The position numbers and the translations under genes were made by a program. A DNA stretch of 64,000 bases from contig JANWWK010000008.1 in the NCBI GenBank assembly GCA_025056175.1, positions 40,350 through 104,349 on the forward strand. Direction: 5' to 3'. Below, piece after piece: positions 35,389 through 44,288 of the stretch (position 1 is the first letter of the stretch; every line of letters begins with the position of its first letter). The notes under the pieces were generated by a model. The model was given only the letters and a program-made list of their open reading frames with translations. It did no database searches and had not been told where the DNA came from. Source of the stretch: Anaerolineales bacterium (GTDB lineage Bacteria > Chloroflexota > Anaerolineae > Anaerolineales > Villigracilaceae).

Positions 35389-35415
35389 GTGGAGCAAGTC
35401 AGAAACTTGCTCCAC
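35389..35415. repeat. 27-bp palindrome, copy 1 of a covarying pair
   Basis: GTGGAGCAAGT (35389-35399), loop CAGAA, ACTTGCTCCAC (35405-35415): a perfect 11-bp stem two bases after the coiled-coil gene stop. Copy 2 at 38902-38928 differs by two paired substitutions. A smaller TTGCG/CGCAA dyad follows at 35426-35439. No T-tract follows, so it is not a classical terminator. Confidence 0.75.
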
Positions 35416-35514
35416 AGACCCCAATTTGCGCAGACGCAAGTCGGAGCCTGACACTGCATTTTCGGGTAAAATCAGGGCATTCCACTCTCAAACACGACCC
35501 AAAAGGAGACTTGA

Positions 35515-35685
35515 ATGCCCAATTTCGGTCCCACCGAACTGATTATCATCCTGGTCATCGTCATCTTGCTCTTTGGCGTAGGACGCATCGGAAAAATTGC
35601 GGGGGAACTTGGCAGCGCCATTCGCAACTTCCGTGAATCACTTCAGGGTGAAGACAAGAAGAAAGAGGAAGACAAGAAAGAGTAA
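35515..35685 (+). CDS. tatA: Twin-arginine translocase subunit TatA
   Basis: A 56-aa protein that forms the Tat translocation pore with TatC. It has the classical layout: a short N-terminus, one transmembrane helix (residues about 8-19, TELIIILVIVILLFG), the F20-G21 hinge, an amphipathic helix (RIGKIAGELGSAIRNFRES) and a Lys/Glu-rich tail. AAAAGGAG precedes the ATG. Only one A-type subunit and no tatC is nearby. A Tat-dependent cargo, the L,D-transpeptidase at 51934, is encoded in the same window. pgl begins 13 bp after the stop. Confidence 0.93.
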   Translation: MPNFGPTELIIILVIVILLFGVGRIGKIAGELGSAIRNFRESLQGEDKKKEEDKKE

Positions 35686-35698
35686 AGAATCTTCCCCC

Positions 35699-36409
35699 AT
35701 GCAGCCCGTTCTAGAAATCTTCCCCAACCCGCCTGCCCTGGTGAATTACGCCGCCAACCTGTTCGCGCAGATGGCCGCAGCCGCGCCGGAACGTTTCAGC
35801 GTGGCGCTCTCCGGCGGAAGCACGCCGCGCGCGCTCTACGAACGCCTGGCCACAAACGAGATGGCGAAACGCATCCCCTGGGAGAAGGTTCACCTGTTTT
35901 GGGGCGATGAACGCTGCGTGCCGCCTGACCACCCGGAAAGTAACTACGGCCTGACCGCTGCCGCGCTACTCTCACGCATTCCCCTGCCTGCCGAAAACGT
36001 TCACCGCGTGCGGGGCGAACTGCCTCCCGCCGAAGCCGCCAGCCTGTACGAGGCAGAATTGCGTGCTTTCTTTGGCGAAACGCCCGCCTTTGACCTGGTT
36101 TTTTTGGGAATGGGGGAAGACGGACACACCGCCTCGCTCTTTCCGGGTTCGCCGGCCCTGGCAGAATCGGTTCGCTGGGCAGTAGAAGTAGAACATACCG
36201 CTCCGCCGCCGCCCCTCGTTTCGCGGGTAACGCTCACCTTCCAGGTGTTGAACGCCGCGCGGCAGGTGGTTTTTCTGGTCACGGGCGCAGCCAAAGCCGG
36301 GATGTTCGCGCAAGTCTGGCATGGCGCATCGTTTCCTGCCGCCCAAATCCGCCCTCGAGATGGCGAATTGCTCTGGCTGGTAGACCAGGCTGCCGCATCG
36401 GAATTGTAA
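35699..36409 (+). CDS. pgl: 6-phosphogluconolactonase
   Basis: A 236-aa enzyme hydrolysing 6-phosphogluconolactone, the second step of the oxidative pentose phosphate pathway. It belongs to the DevB/NagB-like type: VALSGGSTPRALYERL, GDERCVPPDHPESNYG and LGMGEDGHTASLFPG. I chose ATG 35699 because conserved sequence starts there; no Shine-Dalgarno is obvious, and the gene is so close to tatA that re-initiation after tatA is likely. It converges on zwf, the preceding enzyme of the same pathway. Confidence 0.92.
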   Translation: MQPVLEIFPNPPALVNYAANLFAQMAAAAPERFSVALSGGSTPRALYERLATNEMAKRIPWEKVHLFWGDERCVPPDHPESNYGLTAAALLSRIPLPAENVHRVRGELPPAEAASLYEAELRAFFGETPAFDLVFLGMGEDGHTASLFPGSPALAESVRWAVEVEHTAPPPPLVSRVTLTFQVLNAARQVVFLVTGAAKAGMFAQVWHGASFPAAQIRPRDGELLWLVDQAAASEL

Positions 36410-36476
36410 ACATCCAACCAGCAGTACAACGGCTGGGGCAGCAAGCCCGGCGTGACACCCCCCACGCAGGAAGGTG

Positions 36477-37934
36477 CTACTCTCGGCCCAGCCGCCAGCG
36501 GTGACCAGCGCGGGCGAGGAGCGCATCGGCTTCGGGAGGCCCCCACGTGCCGCGCGGATACGTCACCAGCGGGGGCGCGGCAGGGGTTTGCCAGCCTTCC
36601 AGCAGGGGGTCAATCAACATCCAGGAGGCCTCGATACCATCGGAACGGGTAAACAGCGAGGCATCTCCGTCCAGGGCTTCGAGCAGCAGCCGCTCATAGG
36701 CTTCGGGAATGCTGCGGTCATTGAACGAATCCCGGTAGTGAAAATCCATATCCACCGGGCGCATATCCTGGTCAGAATCGGGGACTTTGGCCTGGAAGCG
36801 CAGATGAATGCCCTCATCCGGCTGGATAGTCAATGCCAGAAGGTTGGGGCTGAAATCGGCTCCCGGCGGCAGGCGAAACATGAGATGCGGGGGACGTTGA
36901 AACTCGATGATGATTTCCGAAATTTTGCGCCGCAAGGCCTTGCCCGAACGCAGGTAGAACGGCACGCCCTGCCAGCGCCAGTTGTCTATGAACAATTTGA
37001 GCGCAGCATAAGTGGGGGTTTGTGAATTCGGCGCAGTGCCTTCTGTCTCGCGGTAGCCCTCGTATTGGGCGCGGACGGTGTCTTCCAGCGAAATTGGGCG
37101 GATACTCTTGAGAACTTTAACCGTTTCGTTGCGCACCGCATCGGCCTCGAAGGAAGCAGGCGGCTCCATCGCCACCAGCGCGAGCAGCTGCAACAGGTGA
37201 TTCTGAAACATATCGCGCAGCACGCCGGAGGTATCGTAATACCCGGCGCGCGTGCCAATATCTACGCTTTCGGCAACGGTGATTTGCACGTTGCTGACAT
37301 AGCGGCGGTTCCAGACCGGCTCGAAGATGGTGTTGGCAAATCGAAAGAACAGGATGTTCTGCGAGGTTTCTTTGCCCAGGTAGTGGTCAATGCGGTAGAT
37401 TTGGCGTTCATCGAAAGCGGCGTGCAGCGCGTGGGTGAGCTCGCGCGCCGATTGCAAATCGTGACCAAACGGTTTTTCCACAATGATGCGCCGCCACGCG
37501 CCATACACCTCGTCATCGCGCGACATGCCTGCCGCGCCCAAATGCCCGGCCACCGCCGCGTAATACTCCGGCGCCGTGGCAAGGTAATACAGCCGGTTGG
37601 CGGGACCATCTTCCAGCCTGCGCAAAAACGCTTCCAGGCGCGGAAAATCTTCCGCCTGGTCGAGATTGCCCTGAAAGTAGTGAATGCGCGGGGCGAACTG
37701 TTCCCACAAAGCCGGGTCGAAGGTCTCCGGGCTGAACTGCGCCACCCCTTCGCGCAGACGGGCGCGAAAGGCGTCCTCGGAATACGGGCGGCGGGCGAAC
37801 CCGACCACGTTGGCGCACTCCGAGAGCCGTCCCTTTTTGAAGTTATTGTAAAGGGCCGGAATGAGTTTGCGCCAGGTCAGGTCGCCCGAAGCGCCAAAGA
37901 TGACGATGCTGGTAGATTGGCAGAGTTCGCTCAC
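36477..37934 (-). CDS. zwf: Glucose-6-phosphate 1-dehydrogenase
   Basis: A 485-aa enzyme, normal length, making NADPH and 6-phosphogluconolactone. The nucleotide fold is [19 protein letters not shown] and the substrate motif [18 protein letters not shown] carries the catalytic residues. Its start overlaps the end of gnd by four bases (ATGA), so gnd and zwf form a coupled operon. With the convergent pgl gene the whole oxidative branch is encoded here. Confidence 0.96.
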   Translation of the reverse strand: MSELCQSTSIVIFGASGDLTWRKLIPALYNNFKKGRLSECANVVGFARRPYSEDAFRARLREGVAQFSPETFDPALWEQFAPRIHYFQGNLDQAEDFPRLEAFLRRLEDGPANRLYYLATAPEYYAAVAGHLGAAGMSRDDEVYGAWRRIIVEKPFGHDLQSARELTHALHAAFDERQIYRIDHYLGKETSQNILFFRFANTIFEPVWNRRYVSNVQITVAESVDIGTRAGYYDTSGVLRDMFQNHLLQLLALVAMEPPASFEADAVRNETVKVLKSIRPISLEDTVRAQYEGYRETEGTAPNSQTPTYAALKLFIDNWRWQGVPFYLRSGKALRRKISEIIIEFQRPPHLMFRLPPGADFSPNLLALTIQPDEGIHLRFQAKVPDSDQDMRPVDMDFHYRDSFNDRSIPEAYERLLLEALDGDASLFTRSDGIEASWMLIDPLLEGWQTPAAPPLVTYPRGTWGPPEADALLARAGHRWRLGRE

Positions 37935-38845
37935 CGCTCGACCTTCTTCACTTCGTGACCGCCAAACTGGTTACGCATGGCGGCCAGCAATTTGGCGGCG
38001 TAACTTTCTTCCTGACGGCTGATGAAGCGCTGTTGGAGCGCAAGCGTAATGACCGGGGCCGGCACATCCAAATCCACCGCCTCGAAGACCGTCCAGCGGC
38101 CTTCGCCCGAATCGGGAACATAGCCAGCAATTTCACTCAACTCCTGGTCCTGGGAGAGCGCGTTAGCAGTCAGGTCGAGCAGCCAGGAACGCACCACCGA
38201 GCCATAACGCCAGATTTCAGCCACCTGATGCAGGTCAAAGGCGTAATCACGTTTGGTGCGCAAAATCTCAAAGCCCTCGGCATAGGCCTGCATGAGACCG
38301 TATTCGATGCCGTTGTGAATCATCTTGACGAAATGTCCGGCACCCACGCCGCCGACGTGTCCCCAGCCTTTATCGGGCGCGGGAGCGAGAGTCTCAAAGA
38401 GCGGACGCAGGGGAGCAACCGCTTCGGGGTCGCCACCAATCATCAGACTGTAGCCCTCTTTCAGTCCCCACACGCCCCCACTCGTGCCAACATCCACATA
38501 GCGGATGCCTTTTTCCTTCAACGCAGCGGCGCGGCGGATGTCGTCTTTGTAGAAAGTATTGCCGCCGTCAATGATGGTATCGCCGGGCGCAAACAGCGCA
38601 GACAGTTCCTCGATGACCGCATCGGTGGCGGCCCCTGCCGGAACCATCACCCAGGCAACGCGCGGCGCAGGGAGCGCGGCGGCCAGTTCCGGCAGGGCGC
38701 GGACGGCTTGCACGCCGATTTCTGCCTGAAGCGCTTCGGCTACGCTGAAATTGCGGTTGAACGCCACCACGTGATGCCCGCCCCGTACCAGCCGGCGCGC
38801 CATGTTGGCGCCCATTTTTCCAAGACCAATCAGACCGATTTGCAT
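37931..38845 (-). CDS. gnd: 6-phosphogluconate dehydrogenase, short (decarboxylating) form
   Basis: A 304-aa enzyme of the short Gnd class (about 300 residues instead of 470), which oxidatively decarboxylates 6-phosphogluconate to ribulose 5-phosphate, often with NAD. Motifs: [28 protein letters not shown], the substrate loop [15 protein letters not shown] and the catalytic KMIHNGIEY. It is first in the minus-strand gnd-zwf operon. A 27-bp palindrome lies upstream, between it and the SDR gene. Confidence 0.94.
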   Translation of the reverse strand: MQIGLIGLGKMGANMARRLVRGGHHVVAFNRNFSVAEALQAEIGVQAVRALPELAAALPAPRVAWVMVPAGAATDAVIEELSALFAPGDTIIDGGNTFYKDDIRRAAALKEKGIRYVDVGTSGGVWGLKEGYSLMIGGDPEAVAPLRPLFETLAPAPDKGWGHVGGVGAGHFVKMIHNGIEYGLMQAYAEGFEILRTKRDYAFDLHQVAEIWRYGSVVRSWLLDLTANALSQDQELSEIAGYVPDSGEGRWTVFEAVDLDVPAPVITLALQQRFISRQEESYAAKLLAAMRNQFGGHEVKKVER

Positions 38846-38901
38846 AATTTTTTAACCTTTCTATTGAGATTATTCAAACAGAACACATAAGCAAATCAAA
38901 C

Positions 38902-38928
38902 GTGGCGCAAATTTGCGATTTGCGCCAC
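38902..38928. repeat. 27-bp palindrome, copy 2 of a covarying pair
   Basis: GTGGCGCAAAT (38902-38912), loop TTGCG, ATTTGCGCCAC (38918-38928). Compared with copy 1 at 35389 each arm has two changes, and both preserve pairing. It lies 28 bp after the stop of the minus-strand SDR gene. Confidence 0.75.
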
Positions 38929-38955
38929 TGAAATATCACAGCCAGGCGTCGGATG

Positions 38956-39720
38956 TCATGTTCCAACAACAATACCGCCATCTACGCGCAAAACAACCCC
39001 TGTGATGAAGGATGCTTCCTCGGAAGCAAGAAAAAGGTAGGCATTCGCAATATCACGTGGTTGTCCCATTCGCCCCAAAGGCGTGCGGGCTTTCATGGTT
39101 TCAATGATTTTCTCCGGCATCGAGGCAAGGATTTCGGTCGCCGTAAAGCCAGGTGCAACCGCACAAACGCGAATCCCATATTTCCCCAATTCACGCGCCC
39201 ATACTTTGGTCATGCCAATCACACCTGCCTTGCTCGCAACGTAATTCGTCTGACCAAAGTTACCATCCAGTCCCACAATCGAGGCAGCGTTCAGGATAAC
39301 TCCGCCGCCTTGCTTTATCATCACAGGAGACACTGCCTGAGCGCAATTAAAAACACCCTTCAAATTGACCGCCAGTACCAGGTCAAAATCGGCTTCTGTC
39401 ATTTGCCCGACCAGAACACCGTCCTTAACTTTAACTAATTGTGCATCACGCAAAATACCGGCGTTGTTGATAAGAACGTCAATTCGGCCATAGTTTGCCG
39501 TAACATCATCTACCCAACCTTGCACCTCTTGCCGATTAGCAACGTTTACCTTATAAAAAGCCGCCCGAGAACCAATTTCGCGCGCAGTTTCCTGCCCGGC
39601 GGTTTCGTTGATGTCGCAAATGACGACCCGGGCACCTTCTTCGACAAAACGAAATGCAGTTGCTTTGCCAATTCCGGCAGCAGCGCCAGTAATTAGAACC
39701 ACTTTGTCTTTCATGCGCAT
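38956..39720 (-). CDS. SDR-family oxidoreductase, FabG-like
   Basis: A 254-aa classical short-chain dehydrogenase. The cofactor motif is TGAAAGIGKA near residue 11, with the adenine-pocket Asp in ICDINE favouring NAD(H); NNAG, the catalytic Ser in NAASIVG and YVASK complete the active site. It resembles 3-oxoacyl-ACP reductases but also acetoacetyl-CoA reductases and alcohol dehydrogenases; with no fatty-acid genes nearby I leave the substrate open. GAGGAG precedes the ATG. The gene looks AT-richer than both neighbours, which may indicate recent transfer. Confidence 0.82.
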   Translation of the reverse strand: MRMKDKVVLITGAAAGIGKATAFRFVEEGARVVICDINETAGQETAREIGSRAAFYKVNVANRQEVQGWVDDVTANYGRIDVLINNAGILRDAQLVKVKDGVLVGQMTEADFDLVLAVNLKGVFNCAQAVSPVMIKQGGGVILNAASIVGLDGNFGQTNYVASKAGVIGMTKVWARELGKYGIRVCAVAPGFTATEILASMPEKIIETMKARTPLGRMGQPRDIANAYLFLASEEASFITGVVLRVDGGIVVGT

Positions 39721-39744
39721 ATCGTCTCACTCCTCAAAAAAATT

Positions 39745-40986
39745 TTAGGTGGAAAGCTCAGAAGGCAGTTCACCCGTCACACCACGCGCCACCAGGAACG
39801 AACCGCGCGCATGTCGTTTGGCGCGGTACAGGGCCTCATCGGCGGCGCGCAGCAAATCGGAAGCGGTGTGGGCATGGTTCGGGTAAATGGCAATGCCGCC
39901 CGAAATGCCCAAACGCGCTTGCGTGCCATCTGGCAAAAGCGGCTGGAATTGCGCCATGCGTTTGGTGATGCTCTCAGCCAGCTGCAAAGCCGAATTCCCG
40001 TCCGTTTCCGGCAGGAGCATCGTCATTTCATCGCCGCCGTAGCGCGCCAAAAAATCGCTGGAACGTTTGGATTCGACCAGAAAACGTGCAAAATCGCGTA
40101 GCACACGGTCGCCCACATCGTGGCCGTAGGTGTCGTTGATGGCCTTGAAACCGTCCAGGTCCATCATCAAAACGGCAAACGGATGCCCATAGCGCGCAGC
40201 GCGTTGCACTTCGTTCTCCAGGCGGGCATCGAGCGCGCGGCGGTTCGGCAGGCCGGTGAGCATGTCACTCATGGCTTCTTTTGACATGGCCTGGTGCAAG
40301 CGGGCATTGACGATGGCAACTGCTGCCTGCGTTGCCAGCAAATCCAACAGACGCAGTTCGGCAGGCGAGAAGGTGCGACCAGGCCGCAGAGACATATTCA
40401 TCACCCCCACCACCATCTCATCGCTCTTGAGCGGAATGCCAATAATGGCGCCCTCCCATTCCTGCGGCGCGGTTTTGAAGAGAGGATGACCGCGCATCTC
40501 CTCGATAAATATCGTCTGCTTGGTGCGGGCCACGGTGTAAGTCAAACCATCAGGGCGCGGCAGAGAAAGGATGCGGTTGCGGTTGCCTTCGGCATCCAGC
40601 GCCGCGCCGAAACGCAACACGCCCTGTTCATACAGAAAAATGTGAACGCTTTGCGGATTCTTGATGAGCCGCATGGCTTCGGTAGCGACCCGGTCCAGCA
40701 CGGCCTGAAGCTGCAAACTGGAAGCCAGGTTGACGCTGATTCGCTTGAGTGCTTCCAGCTCGGCCGCCTGTTGTTGAATGAGGGCGAACAGATTGTGATG
40801 GCGGGTGACGTTCGAGAGCAGTTTGGCGGTGGCGCGAGCATTCTCTTCGCTTTTTTCGTCTTCTGCAGCCAGTTCCAACAACAAATTCAACAGGCGCAAG
40901 GTTTGCTCACGCTGTTCGGGGGTGTAGCGCGCTCCAGACATTTTCTCGCGCGCAATTTGCAAAAGCGCCTGGATGGTTGAGTTCAT
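39745..40986 (-). CDS. GAF-GGDEF diguanylate cyclase
   Basis: A 413-aa soluble cyclic di-GMP synthase. An N-terminal helical region (1-85) precedes a GAF domain (about 90-235) and a GGDEF domain. The active-site motif reads GGDEM at 317-321 and an RxxD inhibitory site sits five residues before it (RSSD), so the enzyme should be active and product-inhibited. Of two adjacent ATGs I chose 40986, which has GGAG at proper spacing. The SDR gene follows downstream on the same strand. Confidence 0.88.
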   Translation of the reverse strand: MNSTIQALLQIAREKMSGARYTPEQREQTLRLLNLLLELAAEDEKSEENARATAKLLSNVTRHHNLFALIQQQAAELEALKRISVNLASSLQLQAVLDRVATEAMRLIKNPQSVHIFLYEQGVLRFGAALDAEGNRNRILSLPRPDGLTYTVARTKQTIFIEEMRGHPLFKTAPQEWEGAIIGIPLKSDEMVVGVMNMSLRPGRTFSPAELRLLDLLATQAAVAIVNARLHQAMSKEAMSDMLTGLPNRRALDARLENEVQRAARYGHPFAVLMMDLDGFKAINDTYGHDVGDRVLRDFARFLVESKRSSDFLARYGGDEMTMLLPETDGNSALQLAESITKRMAQFQPLLPDGTQARLGISGGIAIYPNHAHTASDLLRAADEALYRAKRHARGSFLVARGVTGELPSELST

Positions 40987-41126
40987 CATATCTCCACTCG
41001 TTCTGATTATACATCTGCTGCGTCTGATTGATGAGCCTGATAAAAATGAGCTCTCCCAGCGGGCAGCATCAGGGCCAGGAGAGTGACGAGAACGCGGAAG
41101 AACGTAAAATTCAGAACGCCAGGCTG

Positions 41127-41135
41127 TGTTAGAAT
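41127..41135 (+). promoter_or_regulatory. Extended -10 promoter of the SDR/DprE1-like pair
   Basis: TGTTAGAAT is an extended -10 element (TGn plus TAGAAT) 38 bp before the ATG at 41174. No convincing -35. Confidence 0.4.
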
Positions 41136-41173
41136 GTGAACGATTTCGCAACCCGTCTGACCTGGAGAACACT

Positions 41174-41962
41174 ATGCCCGACCCCCGCCTCCCCGCTGCT
41201 ACGCCGCTCCGCCCACGCCGCACGGCCATTGTTGTCGGCGCTTCGAGCGGCATTGGTGCGGCGCTGACCCGCAAACTGGCCGCTGAAGGCTACACGGTTG
41301 CGGCAGTTGCTCGCCGCGCCGACCTGCTCGAAACCCTGTGTGCTGAAATTAACGCCGCGCATGGGGAAGCGCGCGCCTTGCCTTTTCCACACGATGTCAC
41401 CGATTACGACTCCGTCCCCGCCACACTCCAAAAAATCTTACGCACGTTTGGACATCTCGATTTGTTCGTTTACAATGCTGGAATCCAGCACCACGTCCGG
41501 CTGGATGAGTTCGACTTCGAGAAAGACCGCGCCATGCTCGAAACCAACCTGCTCGGCGCAGTGGCCTGGCTGAACCCGGTGGGAGCAATGTTTCATGCTC
41601 TGAAAGCCGGCCACATCGTGGGCATTTCTTCGGTGGCCGGAGATAGAGGCCGCATTGGCGCACCAGCTTACAACGCCTCCAAAGCGGCGCTCACCACCTA
41701 TCTCGAATCGCTTCGTAATCGCCTGACCCGGCGCGGTGTCACCGTCACCACCATCAAACCCGGCTTTGTGGACACCGACATCCTGCGTGCGGCGCCCAAA
41801 AAGAACTTTTTCTGGCTCATCACCTCCGAACAAGCTGCGGAGGGCATCTGGAAGGCCATCCGCGCCCGCAAACAAACGGCTTACGTCCCGCCGCAGTGGG
41901 GTTTGCTCATGCTCATCATCCGACACATCCCCTCTTTTATTTTCAGGCGATTGAGTTTTTAA
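41174..41962 (+). CDS. SDR-family oxidoreductase, DprE2-like position
   Basis: A 262-aa short-chain dehydrogenase: VVGASSGIGAAL near residue 20, NAG in VYNAGIQHH, the catalytic Ser in GISSVAGD and YNASK. The C-terminus is hydrophobic and basic (LLMLIIRHIPSFIFRRLSF), suggesting membrane association, as for enzymes on lipid-linked sugars. The ATG at 41174 follows GGAGA. The next gene encodes an FAD oxidase of the DprE1 kind, so the pair may form a two-step epimerase. The SDR alone would be annotated only as a general oxidoreductase. Confidence 0.8.
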   Translation: MPDPRLPAATPLRPRRTAIVVGASSGIGAALTRKLAAEGYTVAAVARRADLLETLCAEINAAHGEARALPFPHDVTDYDSVPATLQKILRTFGHLDLFVYNAGIQHHVRLDEFDFEKDRAMLETNLLGAVAWLNPVGAMFHALKAGHIVGISSVAGDRGRIGAPAYNASKAALTTYLESLRNRLTRRGVTVTTIKPGFVDTDILRAAPKKNFFWLITSEQAAEGIWKAIRARKQTAYVPPQWGLLMLIIRHIPSFIFRRLSF

Positions 41963-42063
41963 GCGGCGGCGAACTGGTAATTTCCCCATCAGCCAGCCTT
42001 CGCCACCGTTTCCAATTTCTTTACACCGATAAACCCATTCTTGATGACATTCCCCGAAAACCT

Positions 42064-43482
42064 ATGAGTCTCTCTTCCCTCCCCTACCAACGCCTCACTT
42101 ACCTGGAAAACTTCGGCCATTCGCTGCGGGCGGCATCCTACCTGTATAAGCCAACCACGCCCGAACAAATCGCGGAAATTTTCCAATTTGCCAAAAAGAA
42201 CGGCCTTTCGGTCACCCTGCGCGGAGCAGGACGTTCCTACAACGATGCGGCGCTCAACGGCGGCGGCATCGTGATGGACATTCAGGACATGAACCGCATC
42301 CTGGAGTGGAACCCTTCCACTGGGGTCATTAAAGCCGAGCCGGGCGTCACCCTGCAAAAACTCTGGCAGCACGTCTTGCCCGATGGTTGGTGGCCGCCGG
42401 TTGTTTCCGGCACCATGTACACCACGCTGGGCGGCTGTTTGGGCATGAACATTCACGGCAAAAACAACTACAAAATGGGCACCATTGGTGAGCATGTCAT
42501 CGAACTGACCGCCCTTTTGCCGACCGGCGCGGAAGTGACCTGCTCGCCTAGCCATAACGCCGATTTGTTCTATGCGCTCATTTCGGGCATGGGCATGCTG
42601 GGTGTGTTCACCTCAATCACAATGCAGATGAAAAAAGTGTATTCCGGCCTGCTGGAAGTTCATGCCTTTCCGGCGCACAACCTGCACGAACACCTGAACG
42701 CCATCGCCGAAACCGCGCCCACACATGATTACACCGTCGGCTGGCTCGACTCGACCGCCACTGGCAGCGGACTGGGGCGGGGTCAACTGCATACGGCCAA
42801 ATACCTGCACGAAGGCGAAGACCCGAACCCCAAACAGACCCTGCAGGTCAGTTACCAGACCTTGCCCTCCAACCTGTTCTGGGTCTTCCCGAAATCCATC
42901 ATCCACTACTTCATGGCGCCGTTCATGAATAACCCCGGCGTATGGTTGATTAACACAGCGAAATACATTGCCAGCCTGCGCGAAAGCCGCTACCGCCAAG
43001 CGCACGCAGCGTTCCATTTCCTGCTCGATTATGTTCCGAACTGGGAAAAGGCCTACGGACGCGGCGGATTGATTCAGTATCAGTCCTTCTTGCCCAAAGA
43101 AACCGCTGAAGACGCCTGGCGCGAACTGCTCACGCTTTCGCACAAACGCGGGCTGCCTTCGTATCTTGGTGTCACCAAGCGCCACCGCCCCGATAAATTC
43201 CTGCTCTCACATGCCGTGGATGGTTTCTCCCTGGCGCTCGACTTCAAAGTGACCGCCTCCAACCGCGCCCGTCTGCGCGACATGCTCCAGGAGTTCGACC
43301 GCATCGTGCTGGAGGCCGGTGGACGCTTCTACTTTGCCAAAAACAGCGAAACCACGCCCGAAACTGCGCTGCGCTTCCTGGGTAAAGAAACAGTTGAACG
43401 CTTCAAGGCGCTCAAGCGGCGCACCGACCCGCATAACCTGCTGGAGTCAGACCTGTTCCGCCGGGTATTTGGGAGTTTGTAA
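42064..43482 (+). CDS. FAD-binding oxidoreductase, DprE1-like
   Basis: A 472-aa VAO-type flavoprotein. The FAD-binding part includes VTLRGAGRSYNDAALNGGG and TLGGCLGMNIHGKNNYKMG, where the histidine context resembles the flavin-binding region of DprE1 and of D-arabinono-lactone oxidases. The C-terminal substrate domain ends with the LRRTDPHNLLESDLFRR-like closing segment of this family. DprE1 oxidises a polyprenyl-phosphate ribose at C2, which DprE2 then reduces. The ATG at 42064 lacks a clear Shine-Dalgarno but starts the conserved sequence. The substrate here is unknown. Confidence 0.75.
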   Translation: MSLSSLPYQRLTYLENFGHSLRAASYLYKPTTPEQIAEIFQFAKKNGLSVTLRGAGRSYNDAALNGGGIVMDIQDMNRILEWNPSTGVIKAEPGVTLQKLWQHVLPDGWWPPVVSGTMYTTLGGCLGMNIHGKNNYKMGTIGEHVIELTALLPTGAEVTCSPSHNADLFYALISGMGMLGVFTSITMQMKKVYSGLLEVHAFPAHNLHEHLNAIAETAPTHDYTVGWLDSTATGSGLGRGQLHTAKYLHEGEDPNPKQTLQVSYQTLPSNLFWVFPKSIIHYFMAPFMNNPGVWLINTAKYIASLRESRYRQAHAAFHFLLDYVPNWEKAYGRGGLIQYQSFLPKETAEDAWRELLTLSHKRGLPSYLGVTKRHRPDKFLLSHAVDGFSLALDFKVTASNRARLRDMLQEFDRIVLEAGGRFYFAKNSETTPETALRFLGKETVERFKALKRRTDPHNLLESDLFRRVFGSL

Positions 43483-43599
43483 CCTCAATTTCTAAAAAGG
43501 ACTTTTTGGCTACGAATTGAGCAGCCCAAAATTCATTTTTTGGGCTAGAATCAAAAGAGCGTAGTACGCATCTGTTTTCATTCTTCTCCAGGAGGACCG

Positions 43600-44232
43600 A
43601 TGGCCGCGCAGTATCAACTCGTCATGCACGCTGGCCCCACACCGGGAAAGACCTTCCCGCTCGAAGGCGACATCATCACCATTGGGCGCGAGGCCGGGAA
43701 TACGATTGTCATCAACGACGCCGAGGTTTCGCGCAAGCATTCCCAACTCACCCTGCAAGGCGGCAAATACGTGCTGACCGACATGGGTTCAACCAATGGC
43801 ACGTTTGTCAACGGTCAACGCATCACCGGGCCGCATGTGCTGGTGCCAGGCGAGGTCATCTCGTTGGGCGAACAAATCACGCTCTTGTTTGAATCGCTGG
43901 CGCAGATTGACCCCAACGCCACCATGCTCTCCTCCTCCGCGCGGCTGGGAGCGGCTCCGCGTCCGGCAGCGCCGGCTCCGGCTCCCGTCCCCCAAGCGGT
44001 GCCGCCCGCGCCGAGGGGATACGCCGGTCAGGTGCCAGCTGGCCCAGAACCCAGCCTGGCCGAACCCGCGCCCTCCGGTGGCAGCAACCAGACGATGATT
44101 ATCGCCGCCGTTGTCATCCTGGTACTTCTGTGTTGCTGCATTGGCGGCCTGTTTATATACGATTACATCAACTTGTGGTGTTCTCCGCTCACTTCGTGGC
44201 TGGTGCCAATTCTCGGTGGTGCCTGCCCTTAA
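43600..44232 (+). CDS. FHA-domain protein with C-terminal membrane anchor
   Basis: A 210-aa protein. The N-terminal FHA domain (about 5-95) has the phosphothreonine-binding motif pattern GREAGNTIVI, SRKHSQL and STNGTFVNG. A Pro/Ala-rich linker (about 115-160) leads to one transmembrane helix (TMIIAAVVILVLLCCCIGGL). It should read Ser/Thr phosphorylation at the membrane; no Ser/Thr kinase gene is within the window. GGAGGA precedes the ATG, and a terminator follows the stop. Confidence 0.85.
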   Translation: MAAQYQLVMHAGPTPGKTFPLEGDIITIGREAGNTIVINDAEVSRKHSQLTLQGGKYVLTDMGSTNGTFVNGQRITGPHVLVPGEVISLGEQITLLFESLAQIDPNATMLSSSARLGAAPRPAAPAPAPVPQAVPPAPRGYAGQVPAGPEPSLAEPAPSGGSNQTMIIAAVVILVLLCCCIGGLFIYDYINLWCSPLTSWLVPILGGACP

Positions 44233-44250
44233 AAAGTAAGGTGCTCCACC

Positions 44251-44288
44251 AACTCCCGAAGCGCATCTCTCGCCTTCGGGAGTTTTTC
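44251..44288 (+). terminator. Intrinsic terminator of the FHA gene
   Basis: AACTCCCGAAG (44251-44261) pairs with CTTCGGGAGTT (44274-44284), followed by TTTCATT. Confidence 0.82.

Noticed and set aside
43523..43551. Terminator before the FHA gene
   Set aside because: AGCCCAAAA/TTTTGGGCT forms a hairpin, but its T-run lies inside the 3' arm with no tract after it, and it overlaps a possible TAGAAT -10 box; role unclear.
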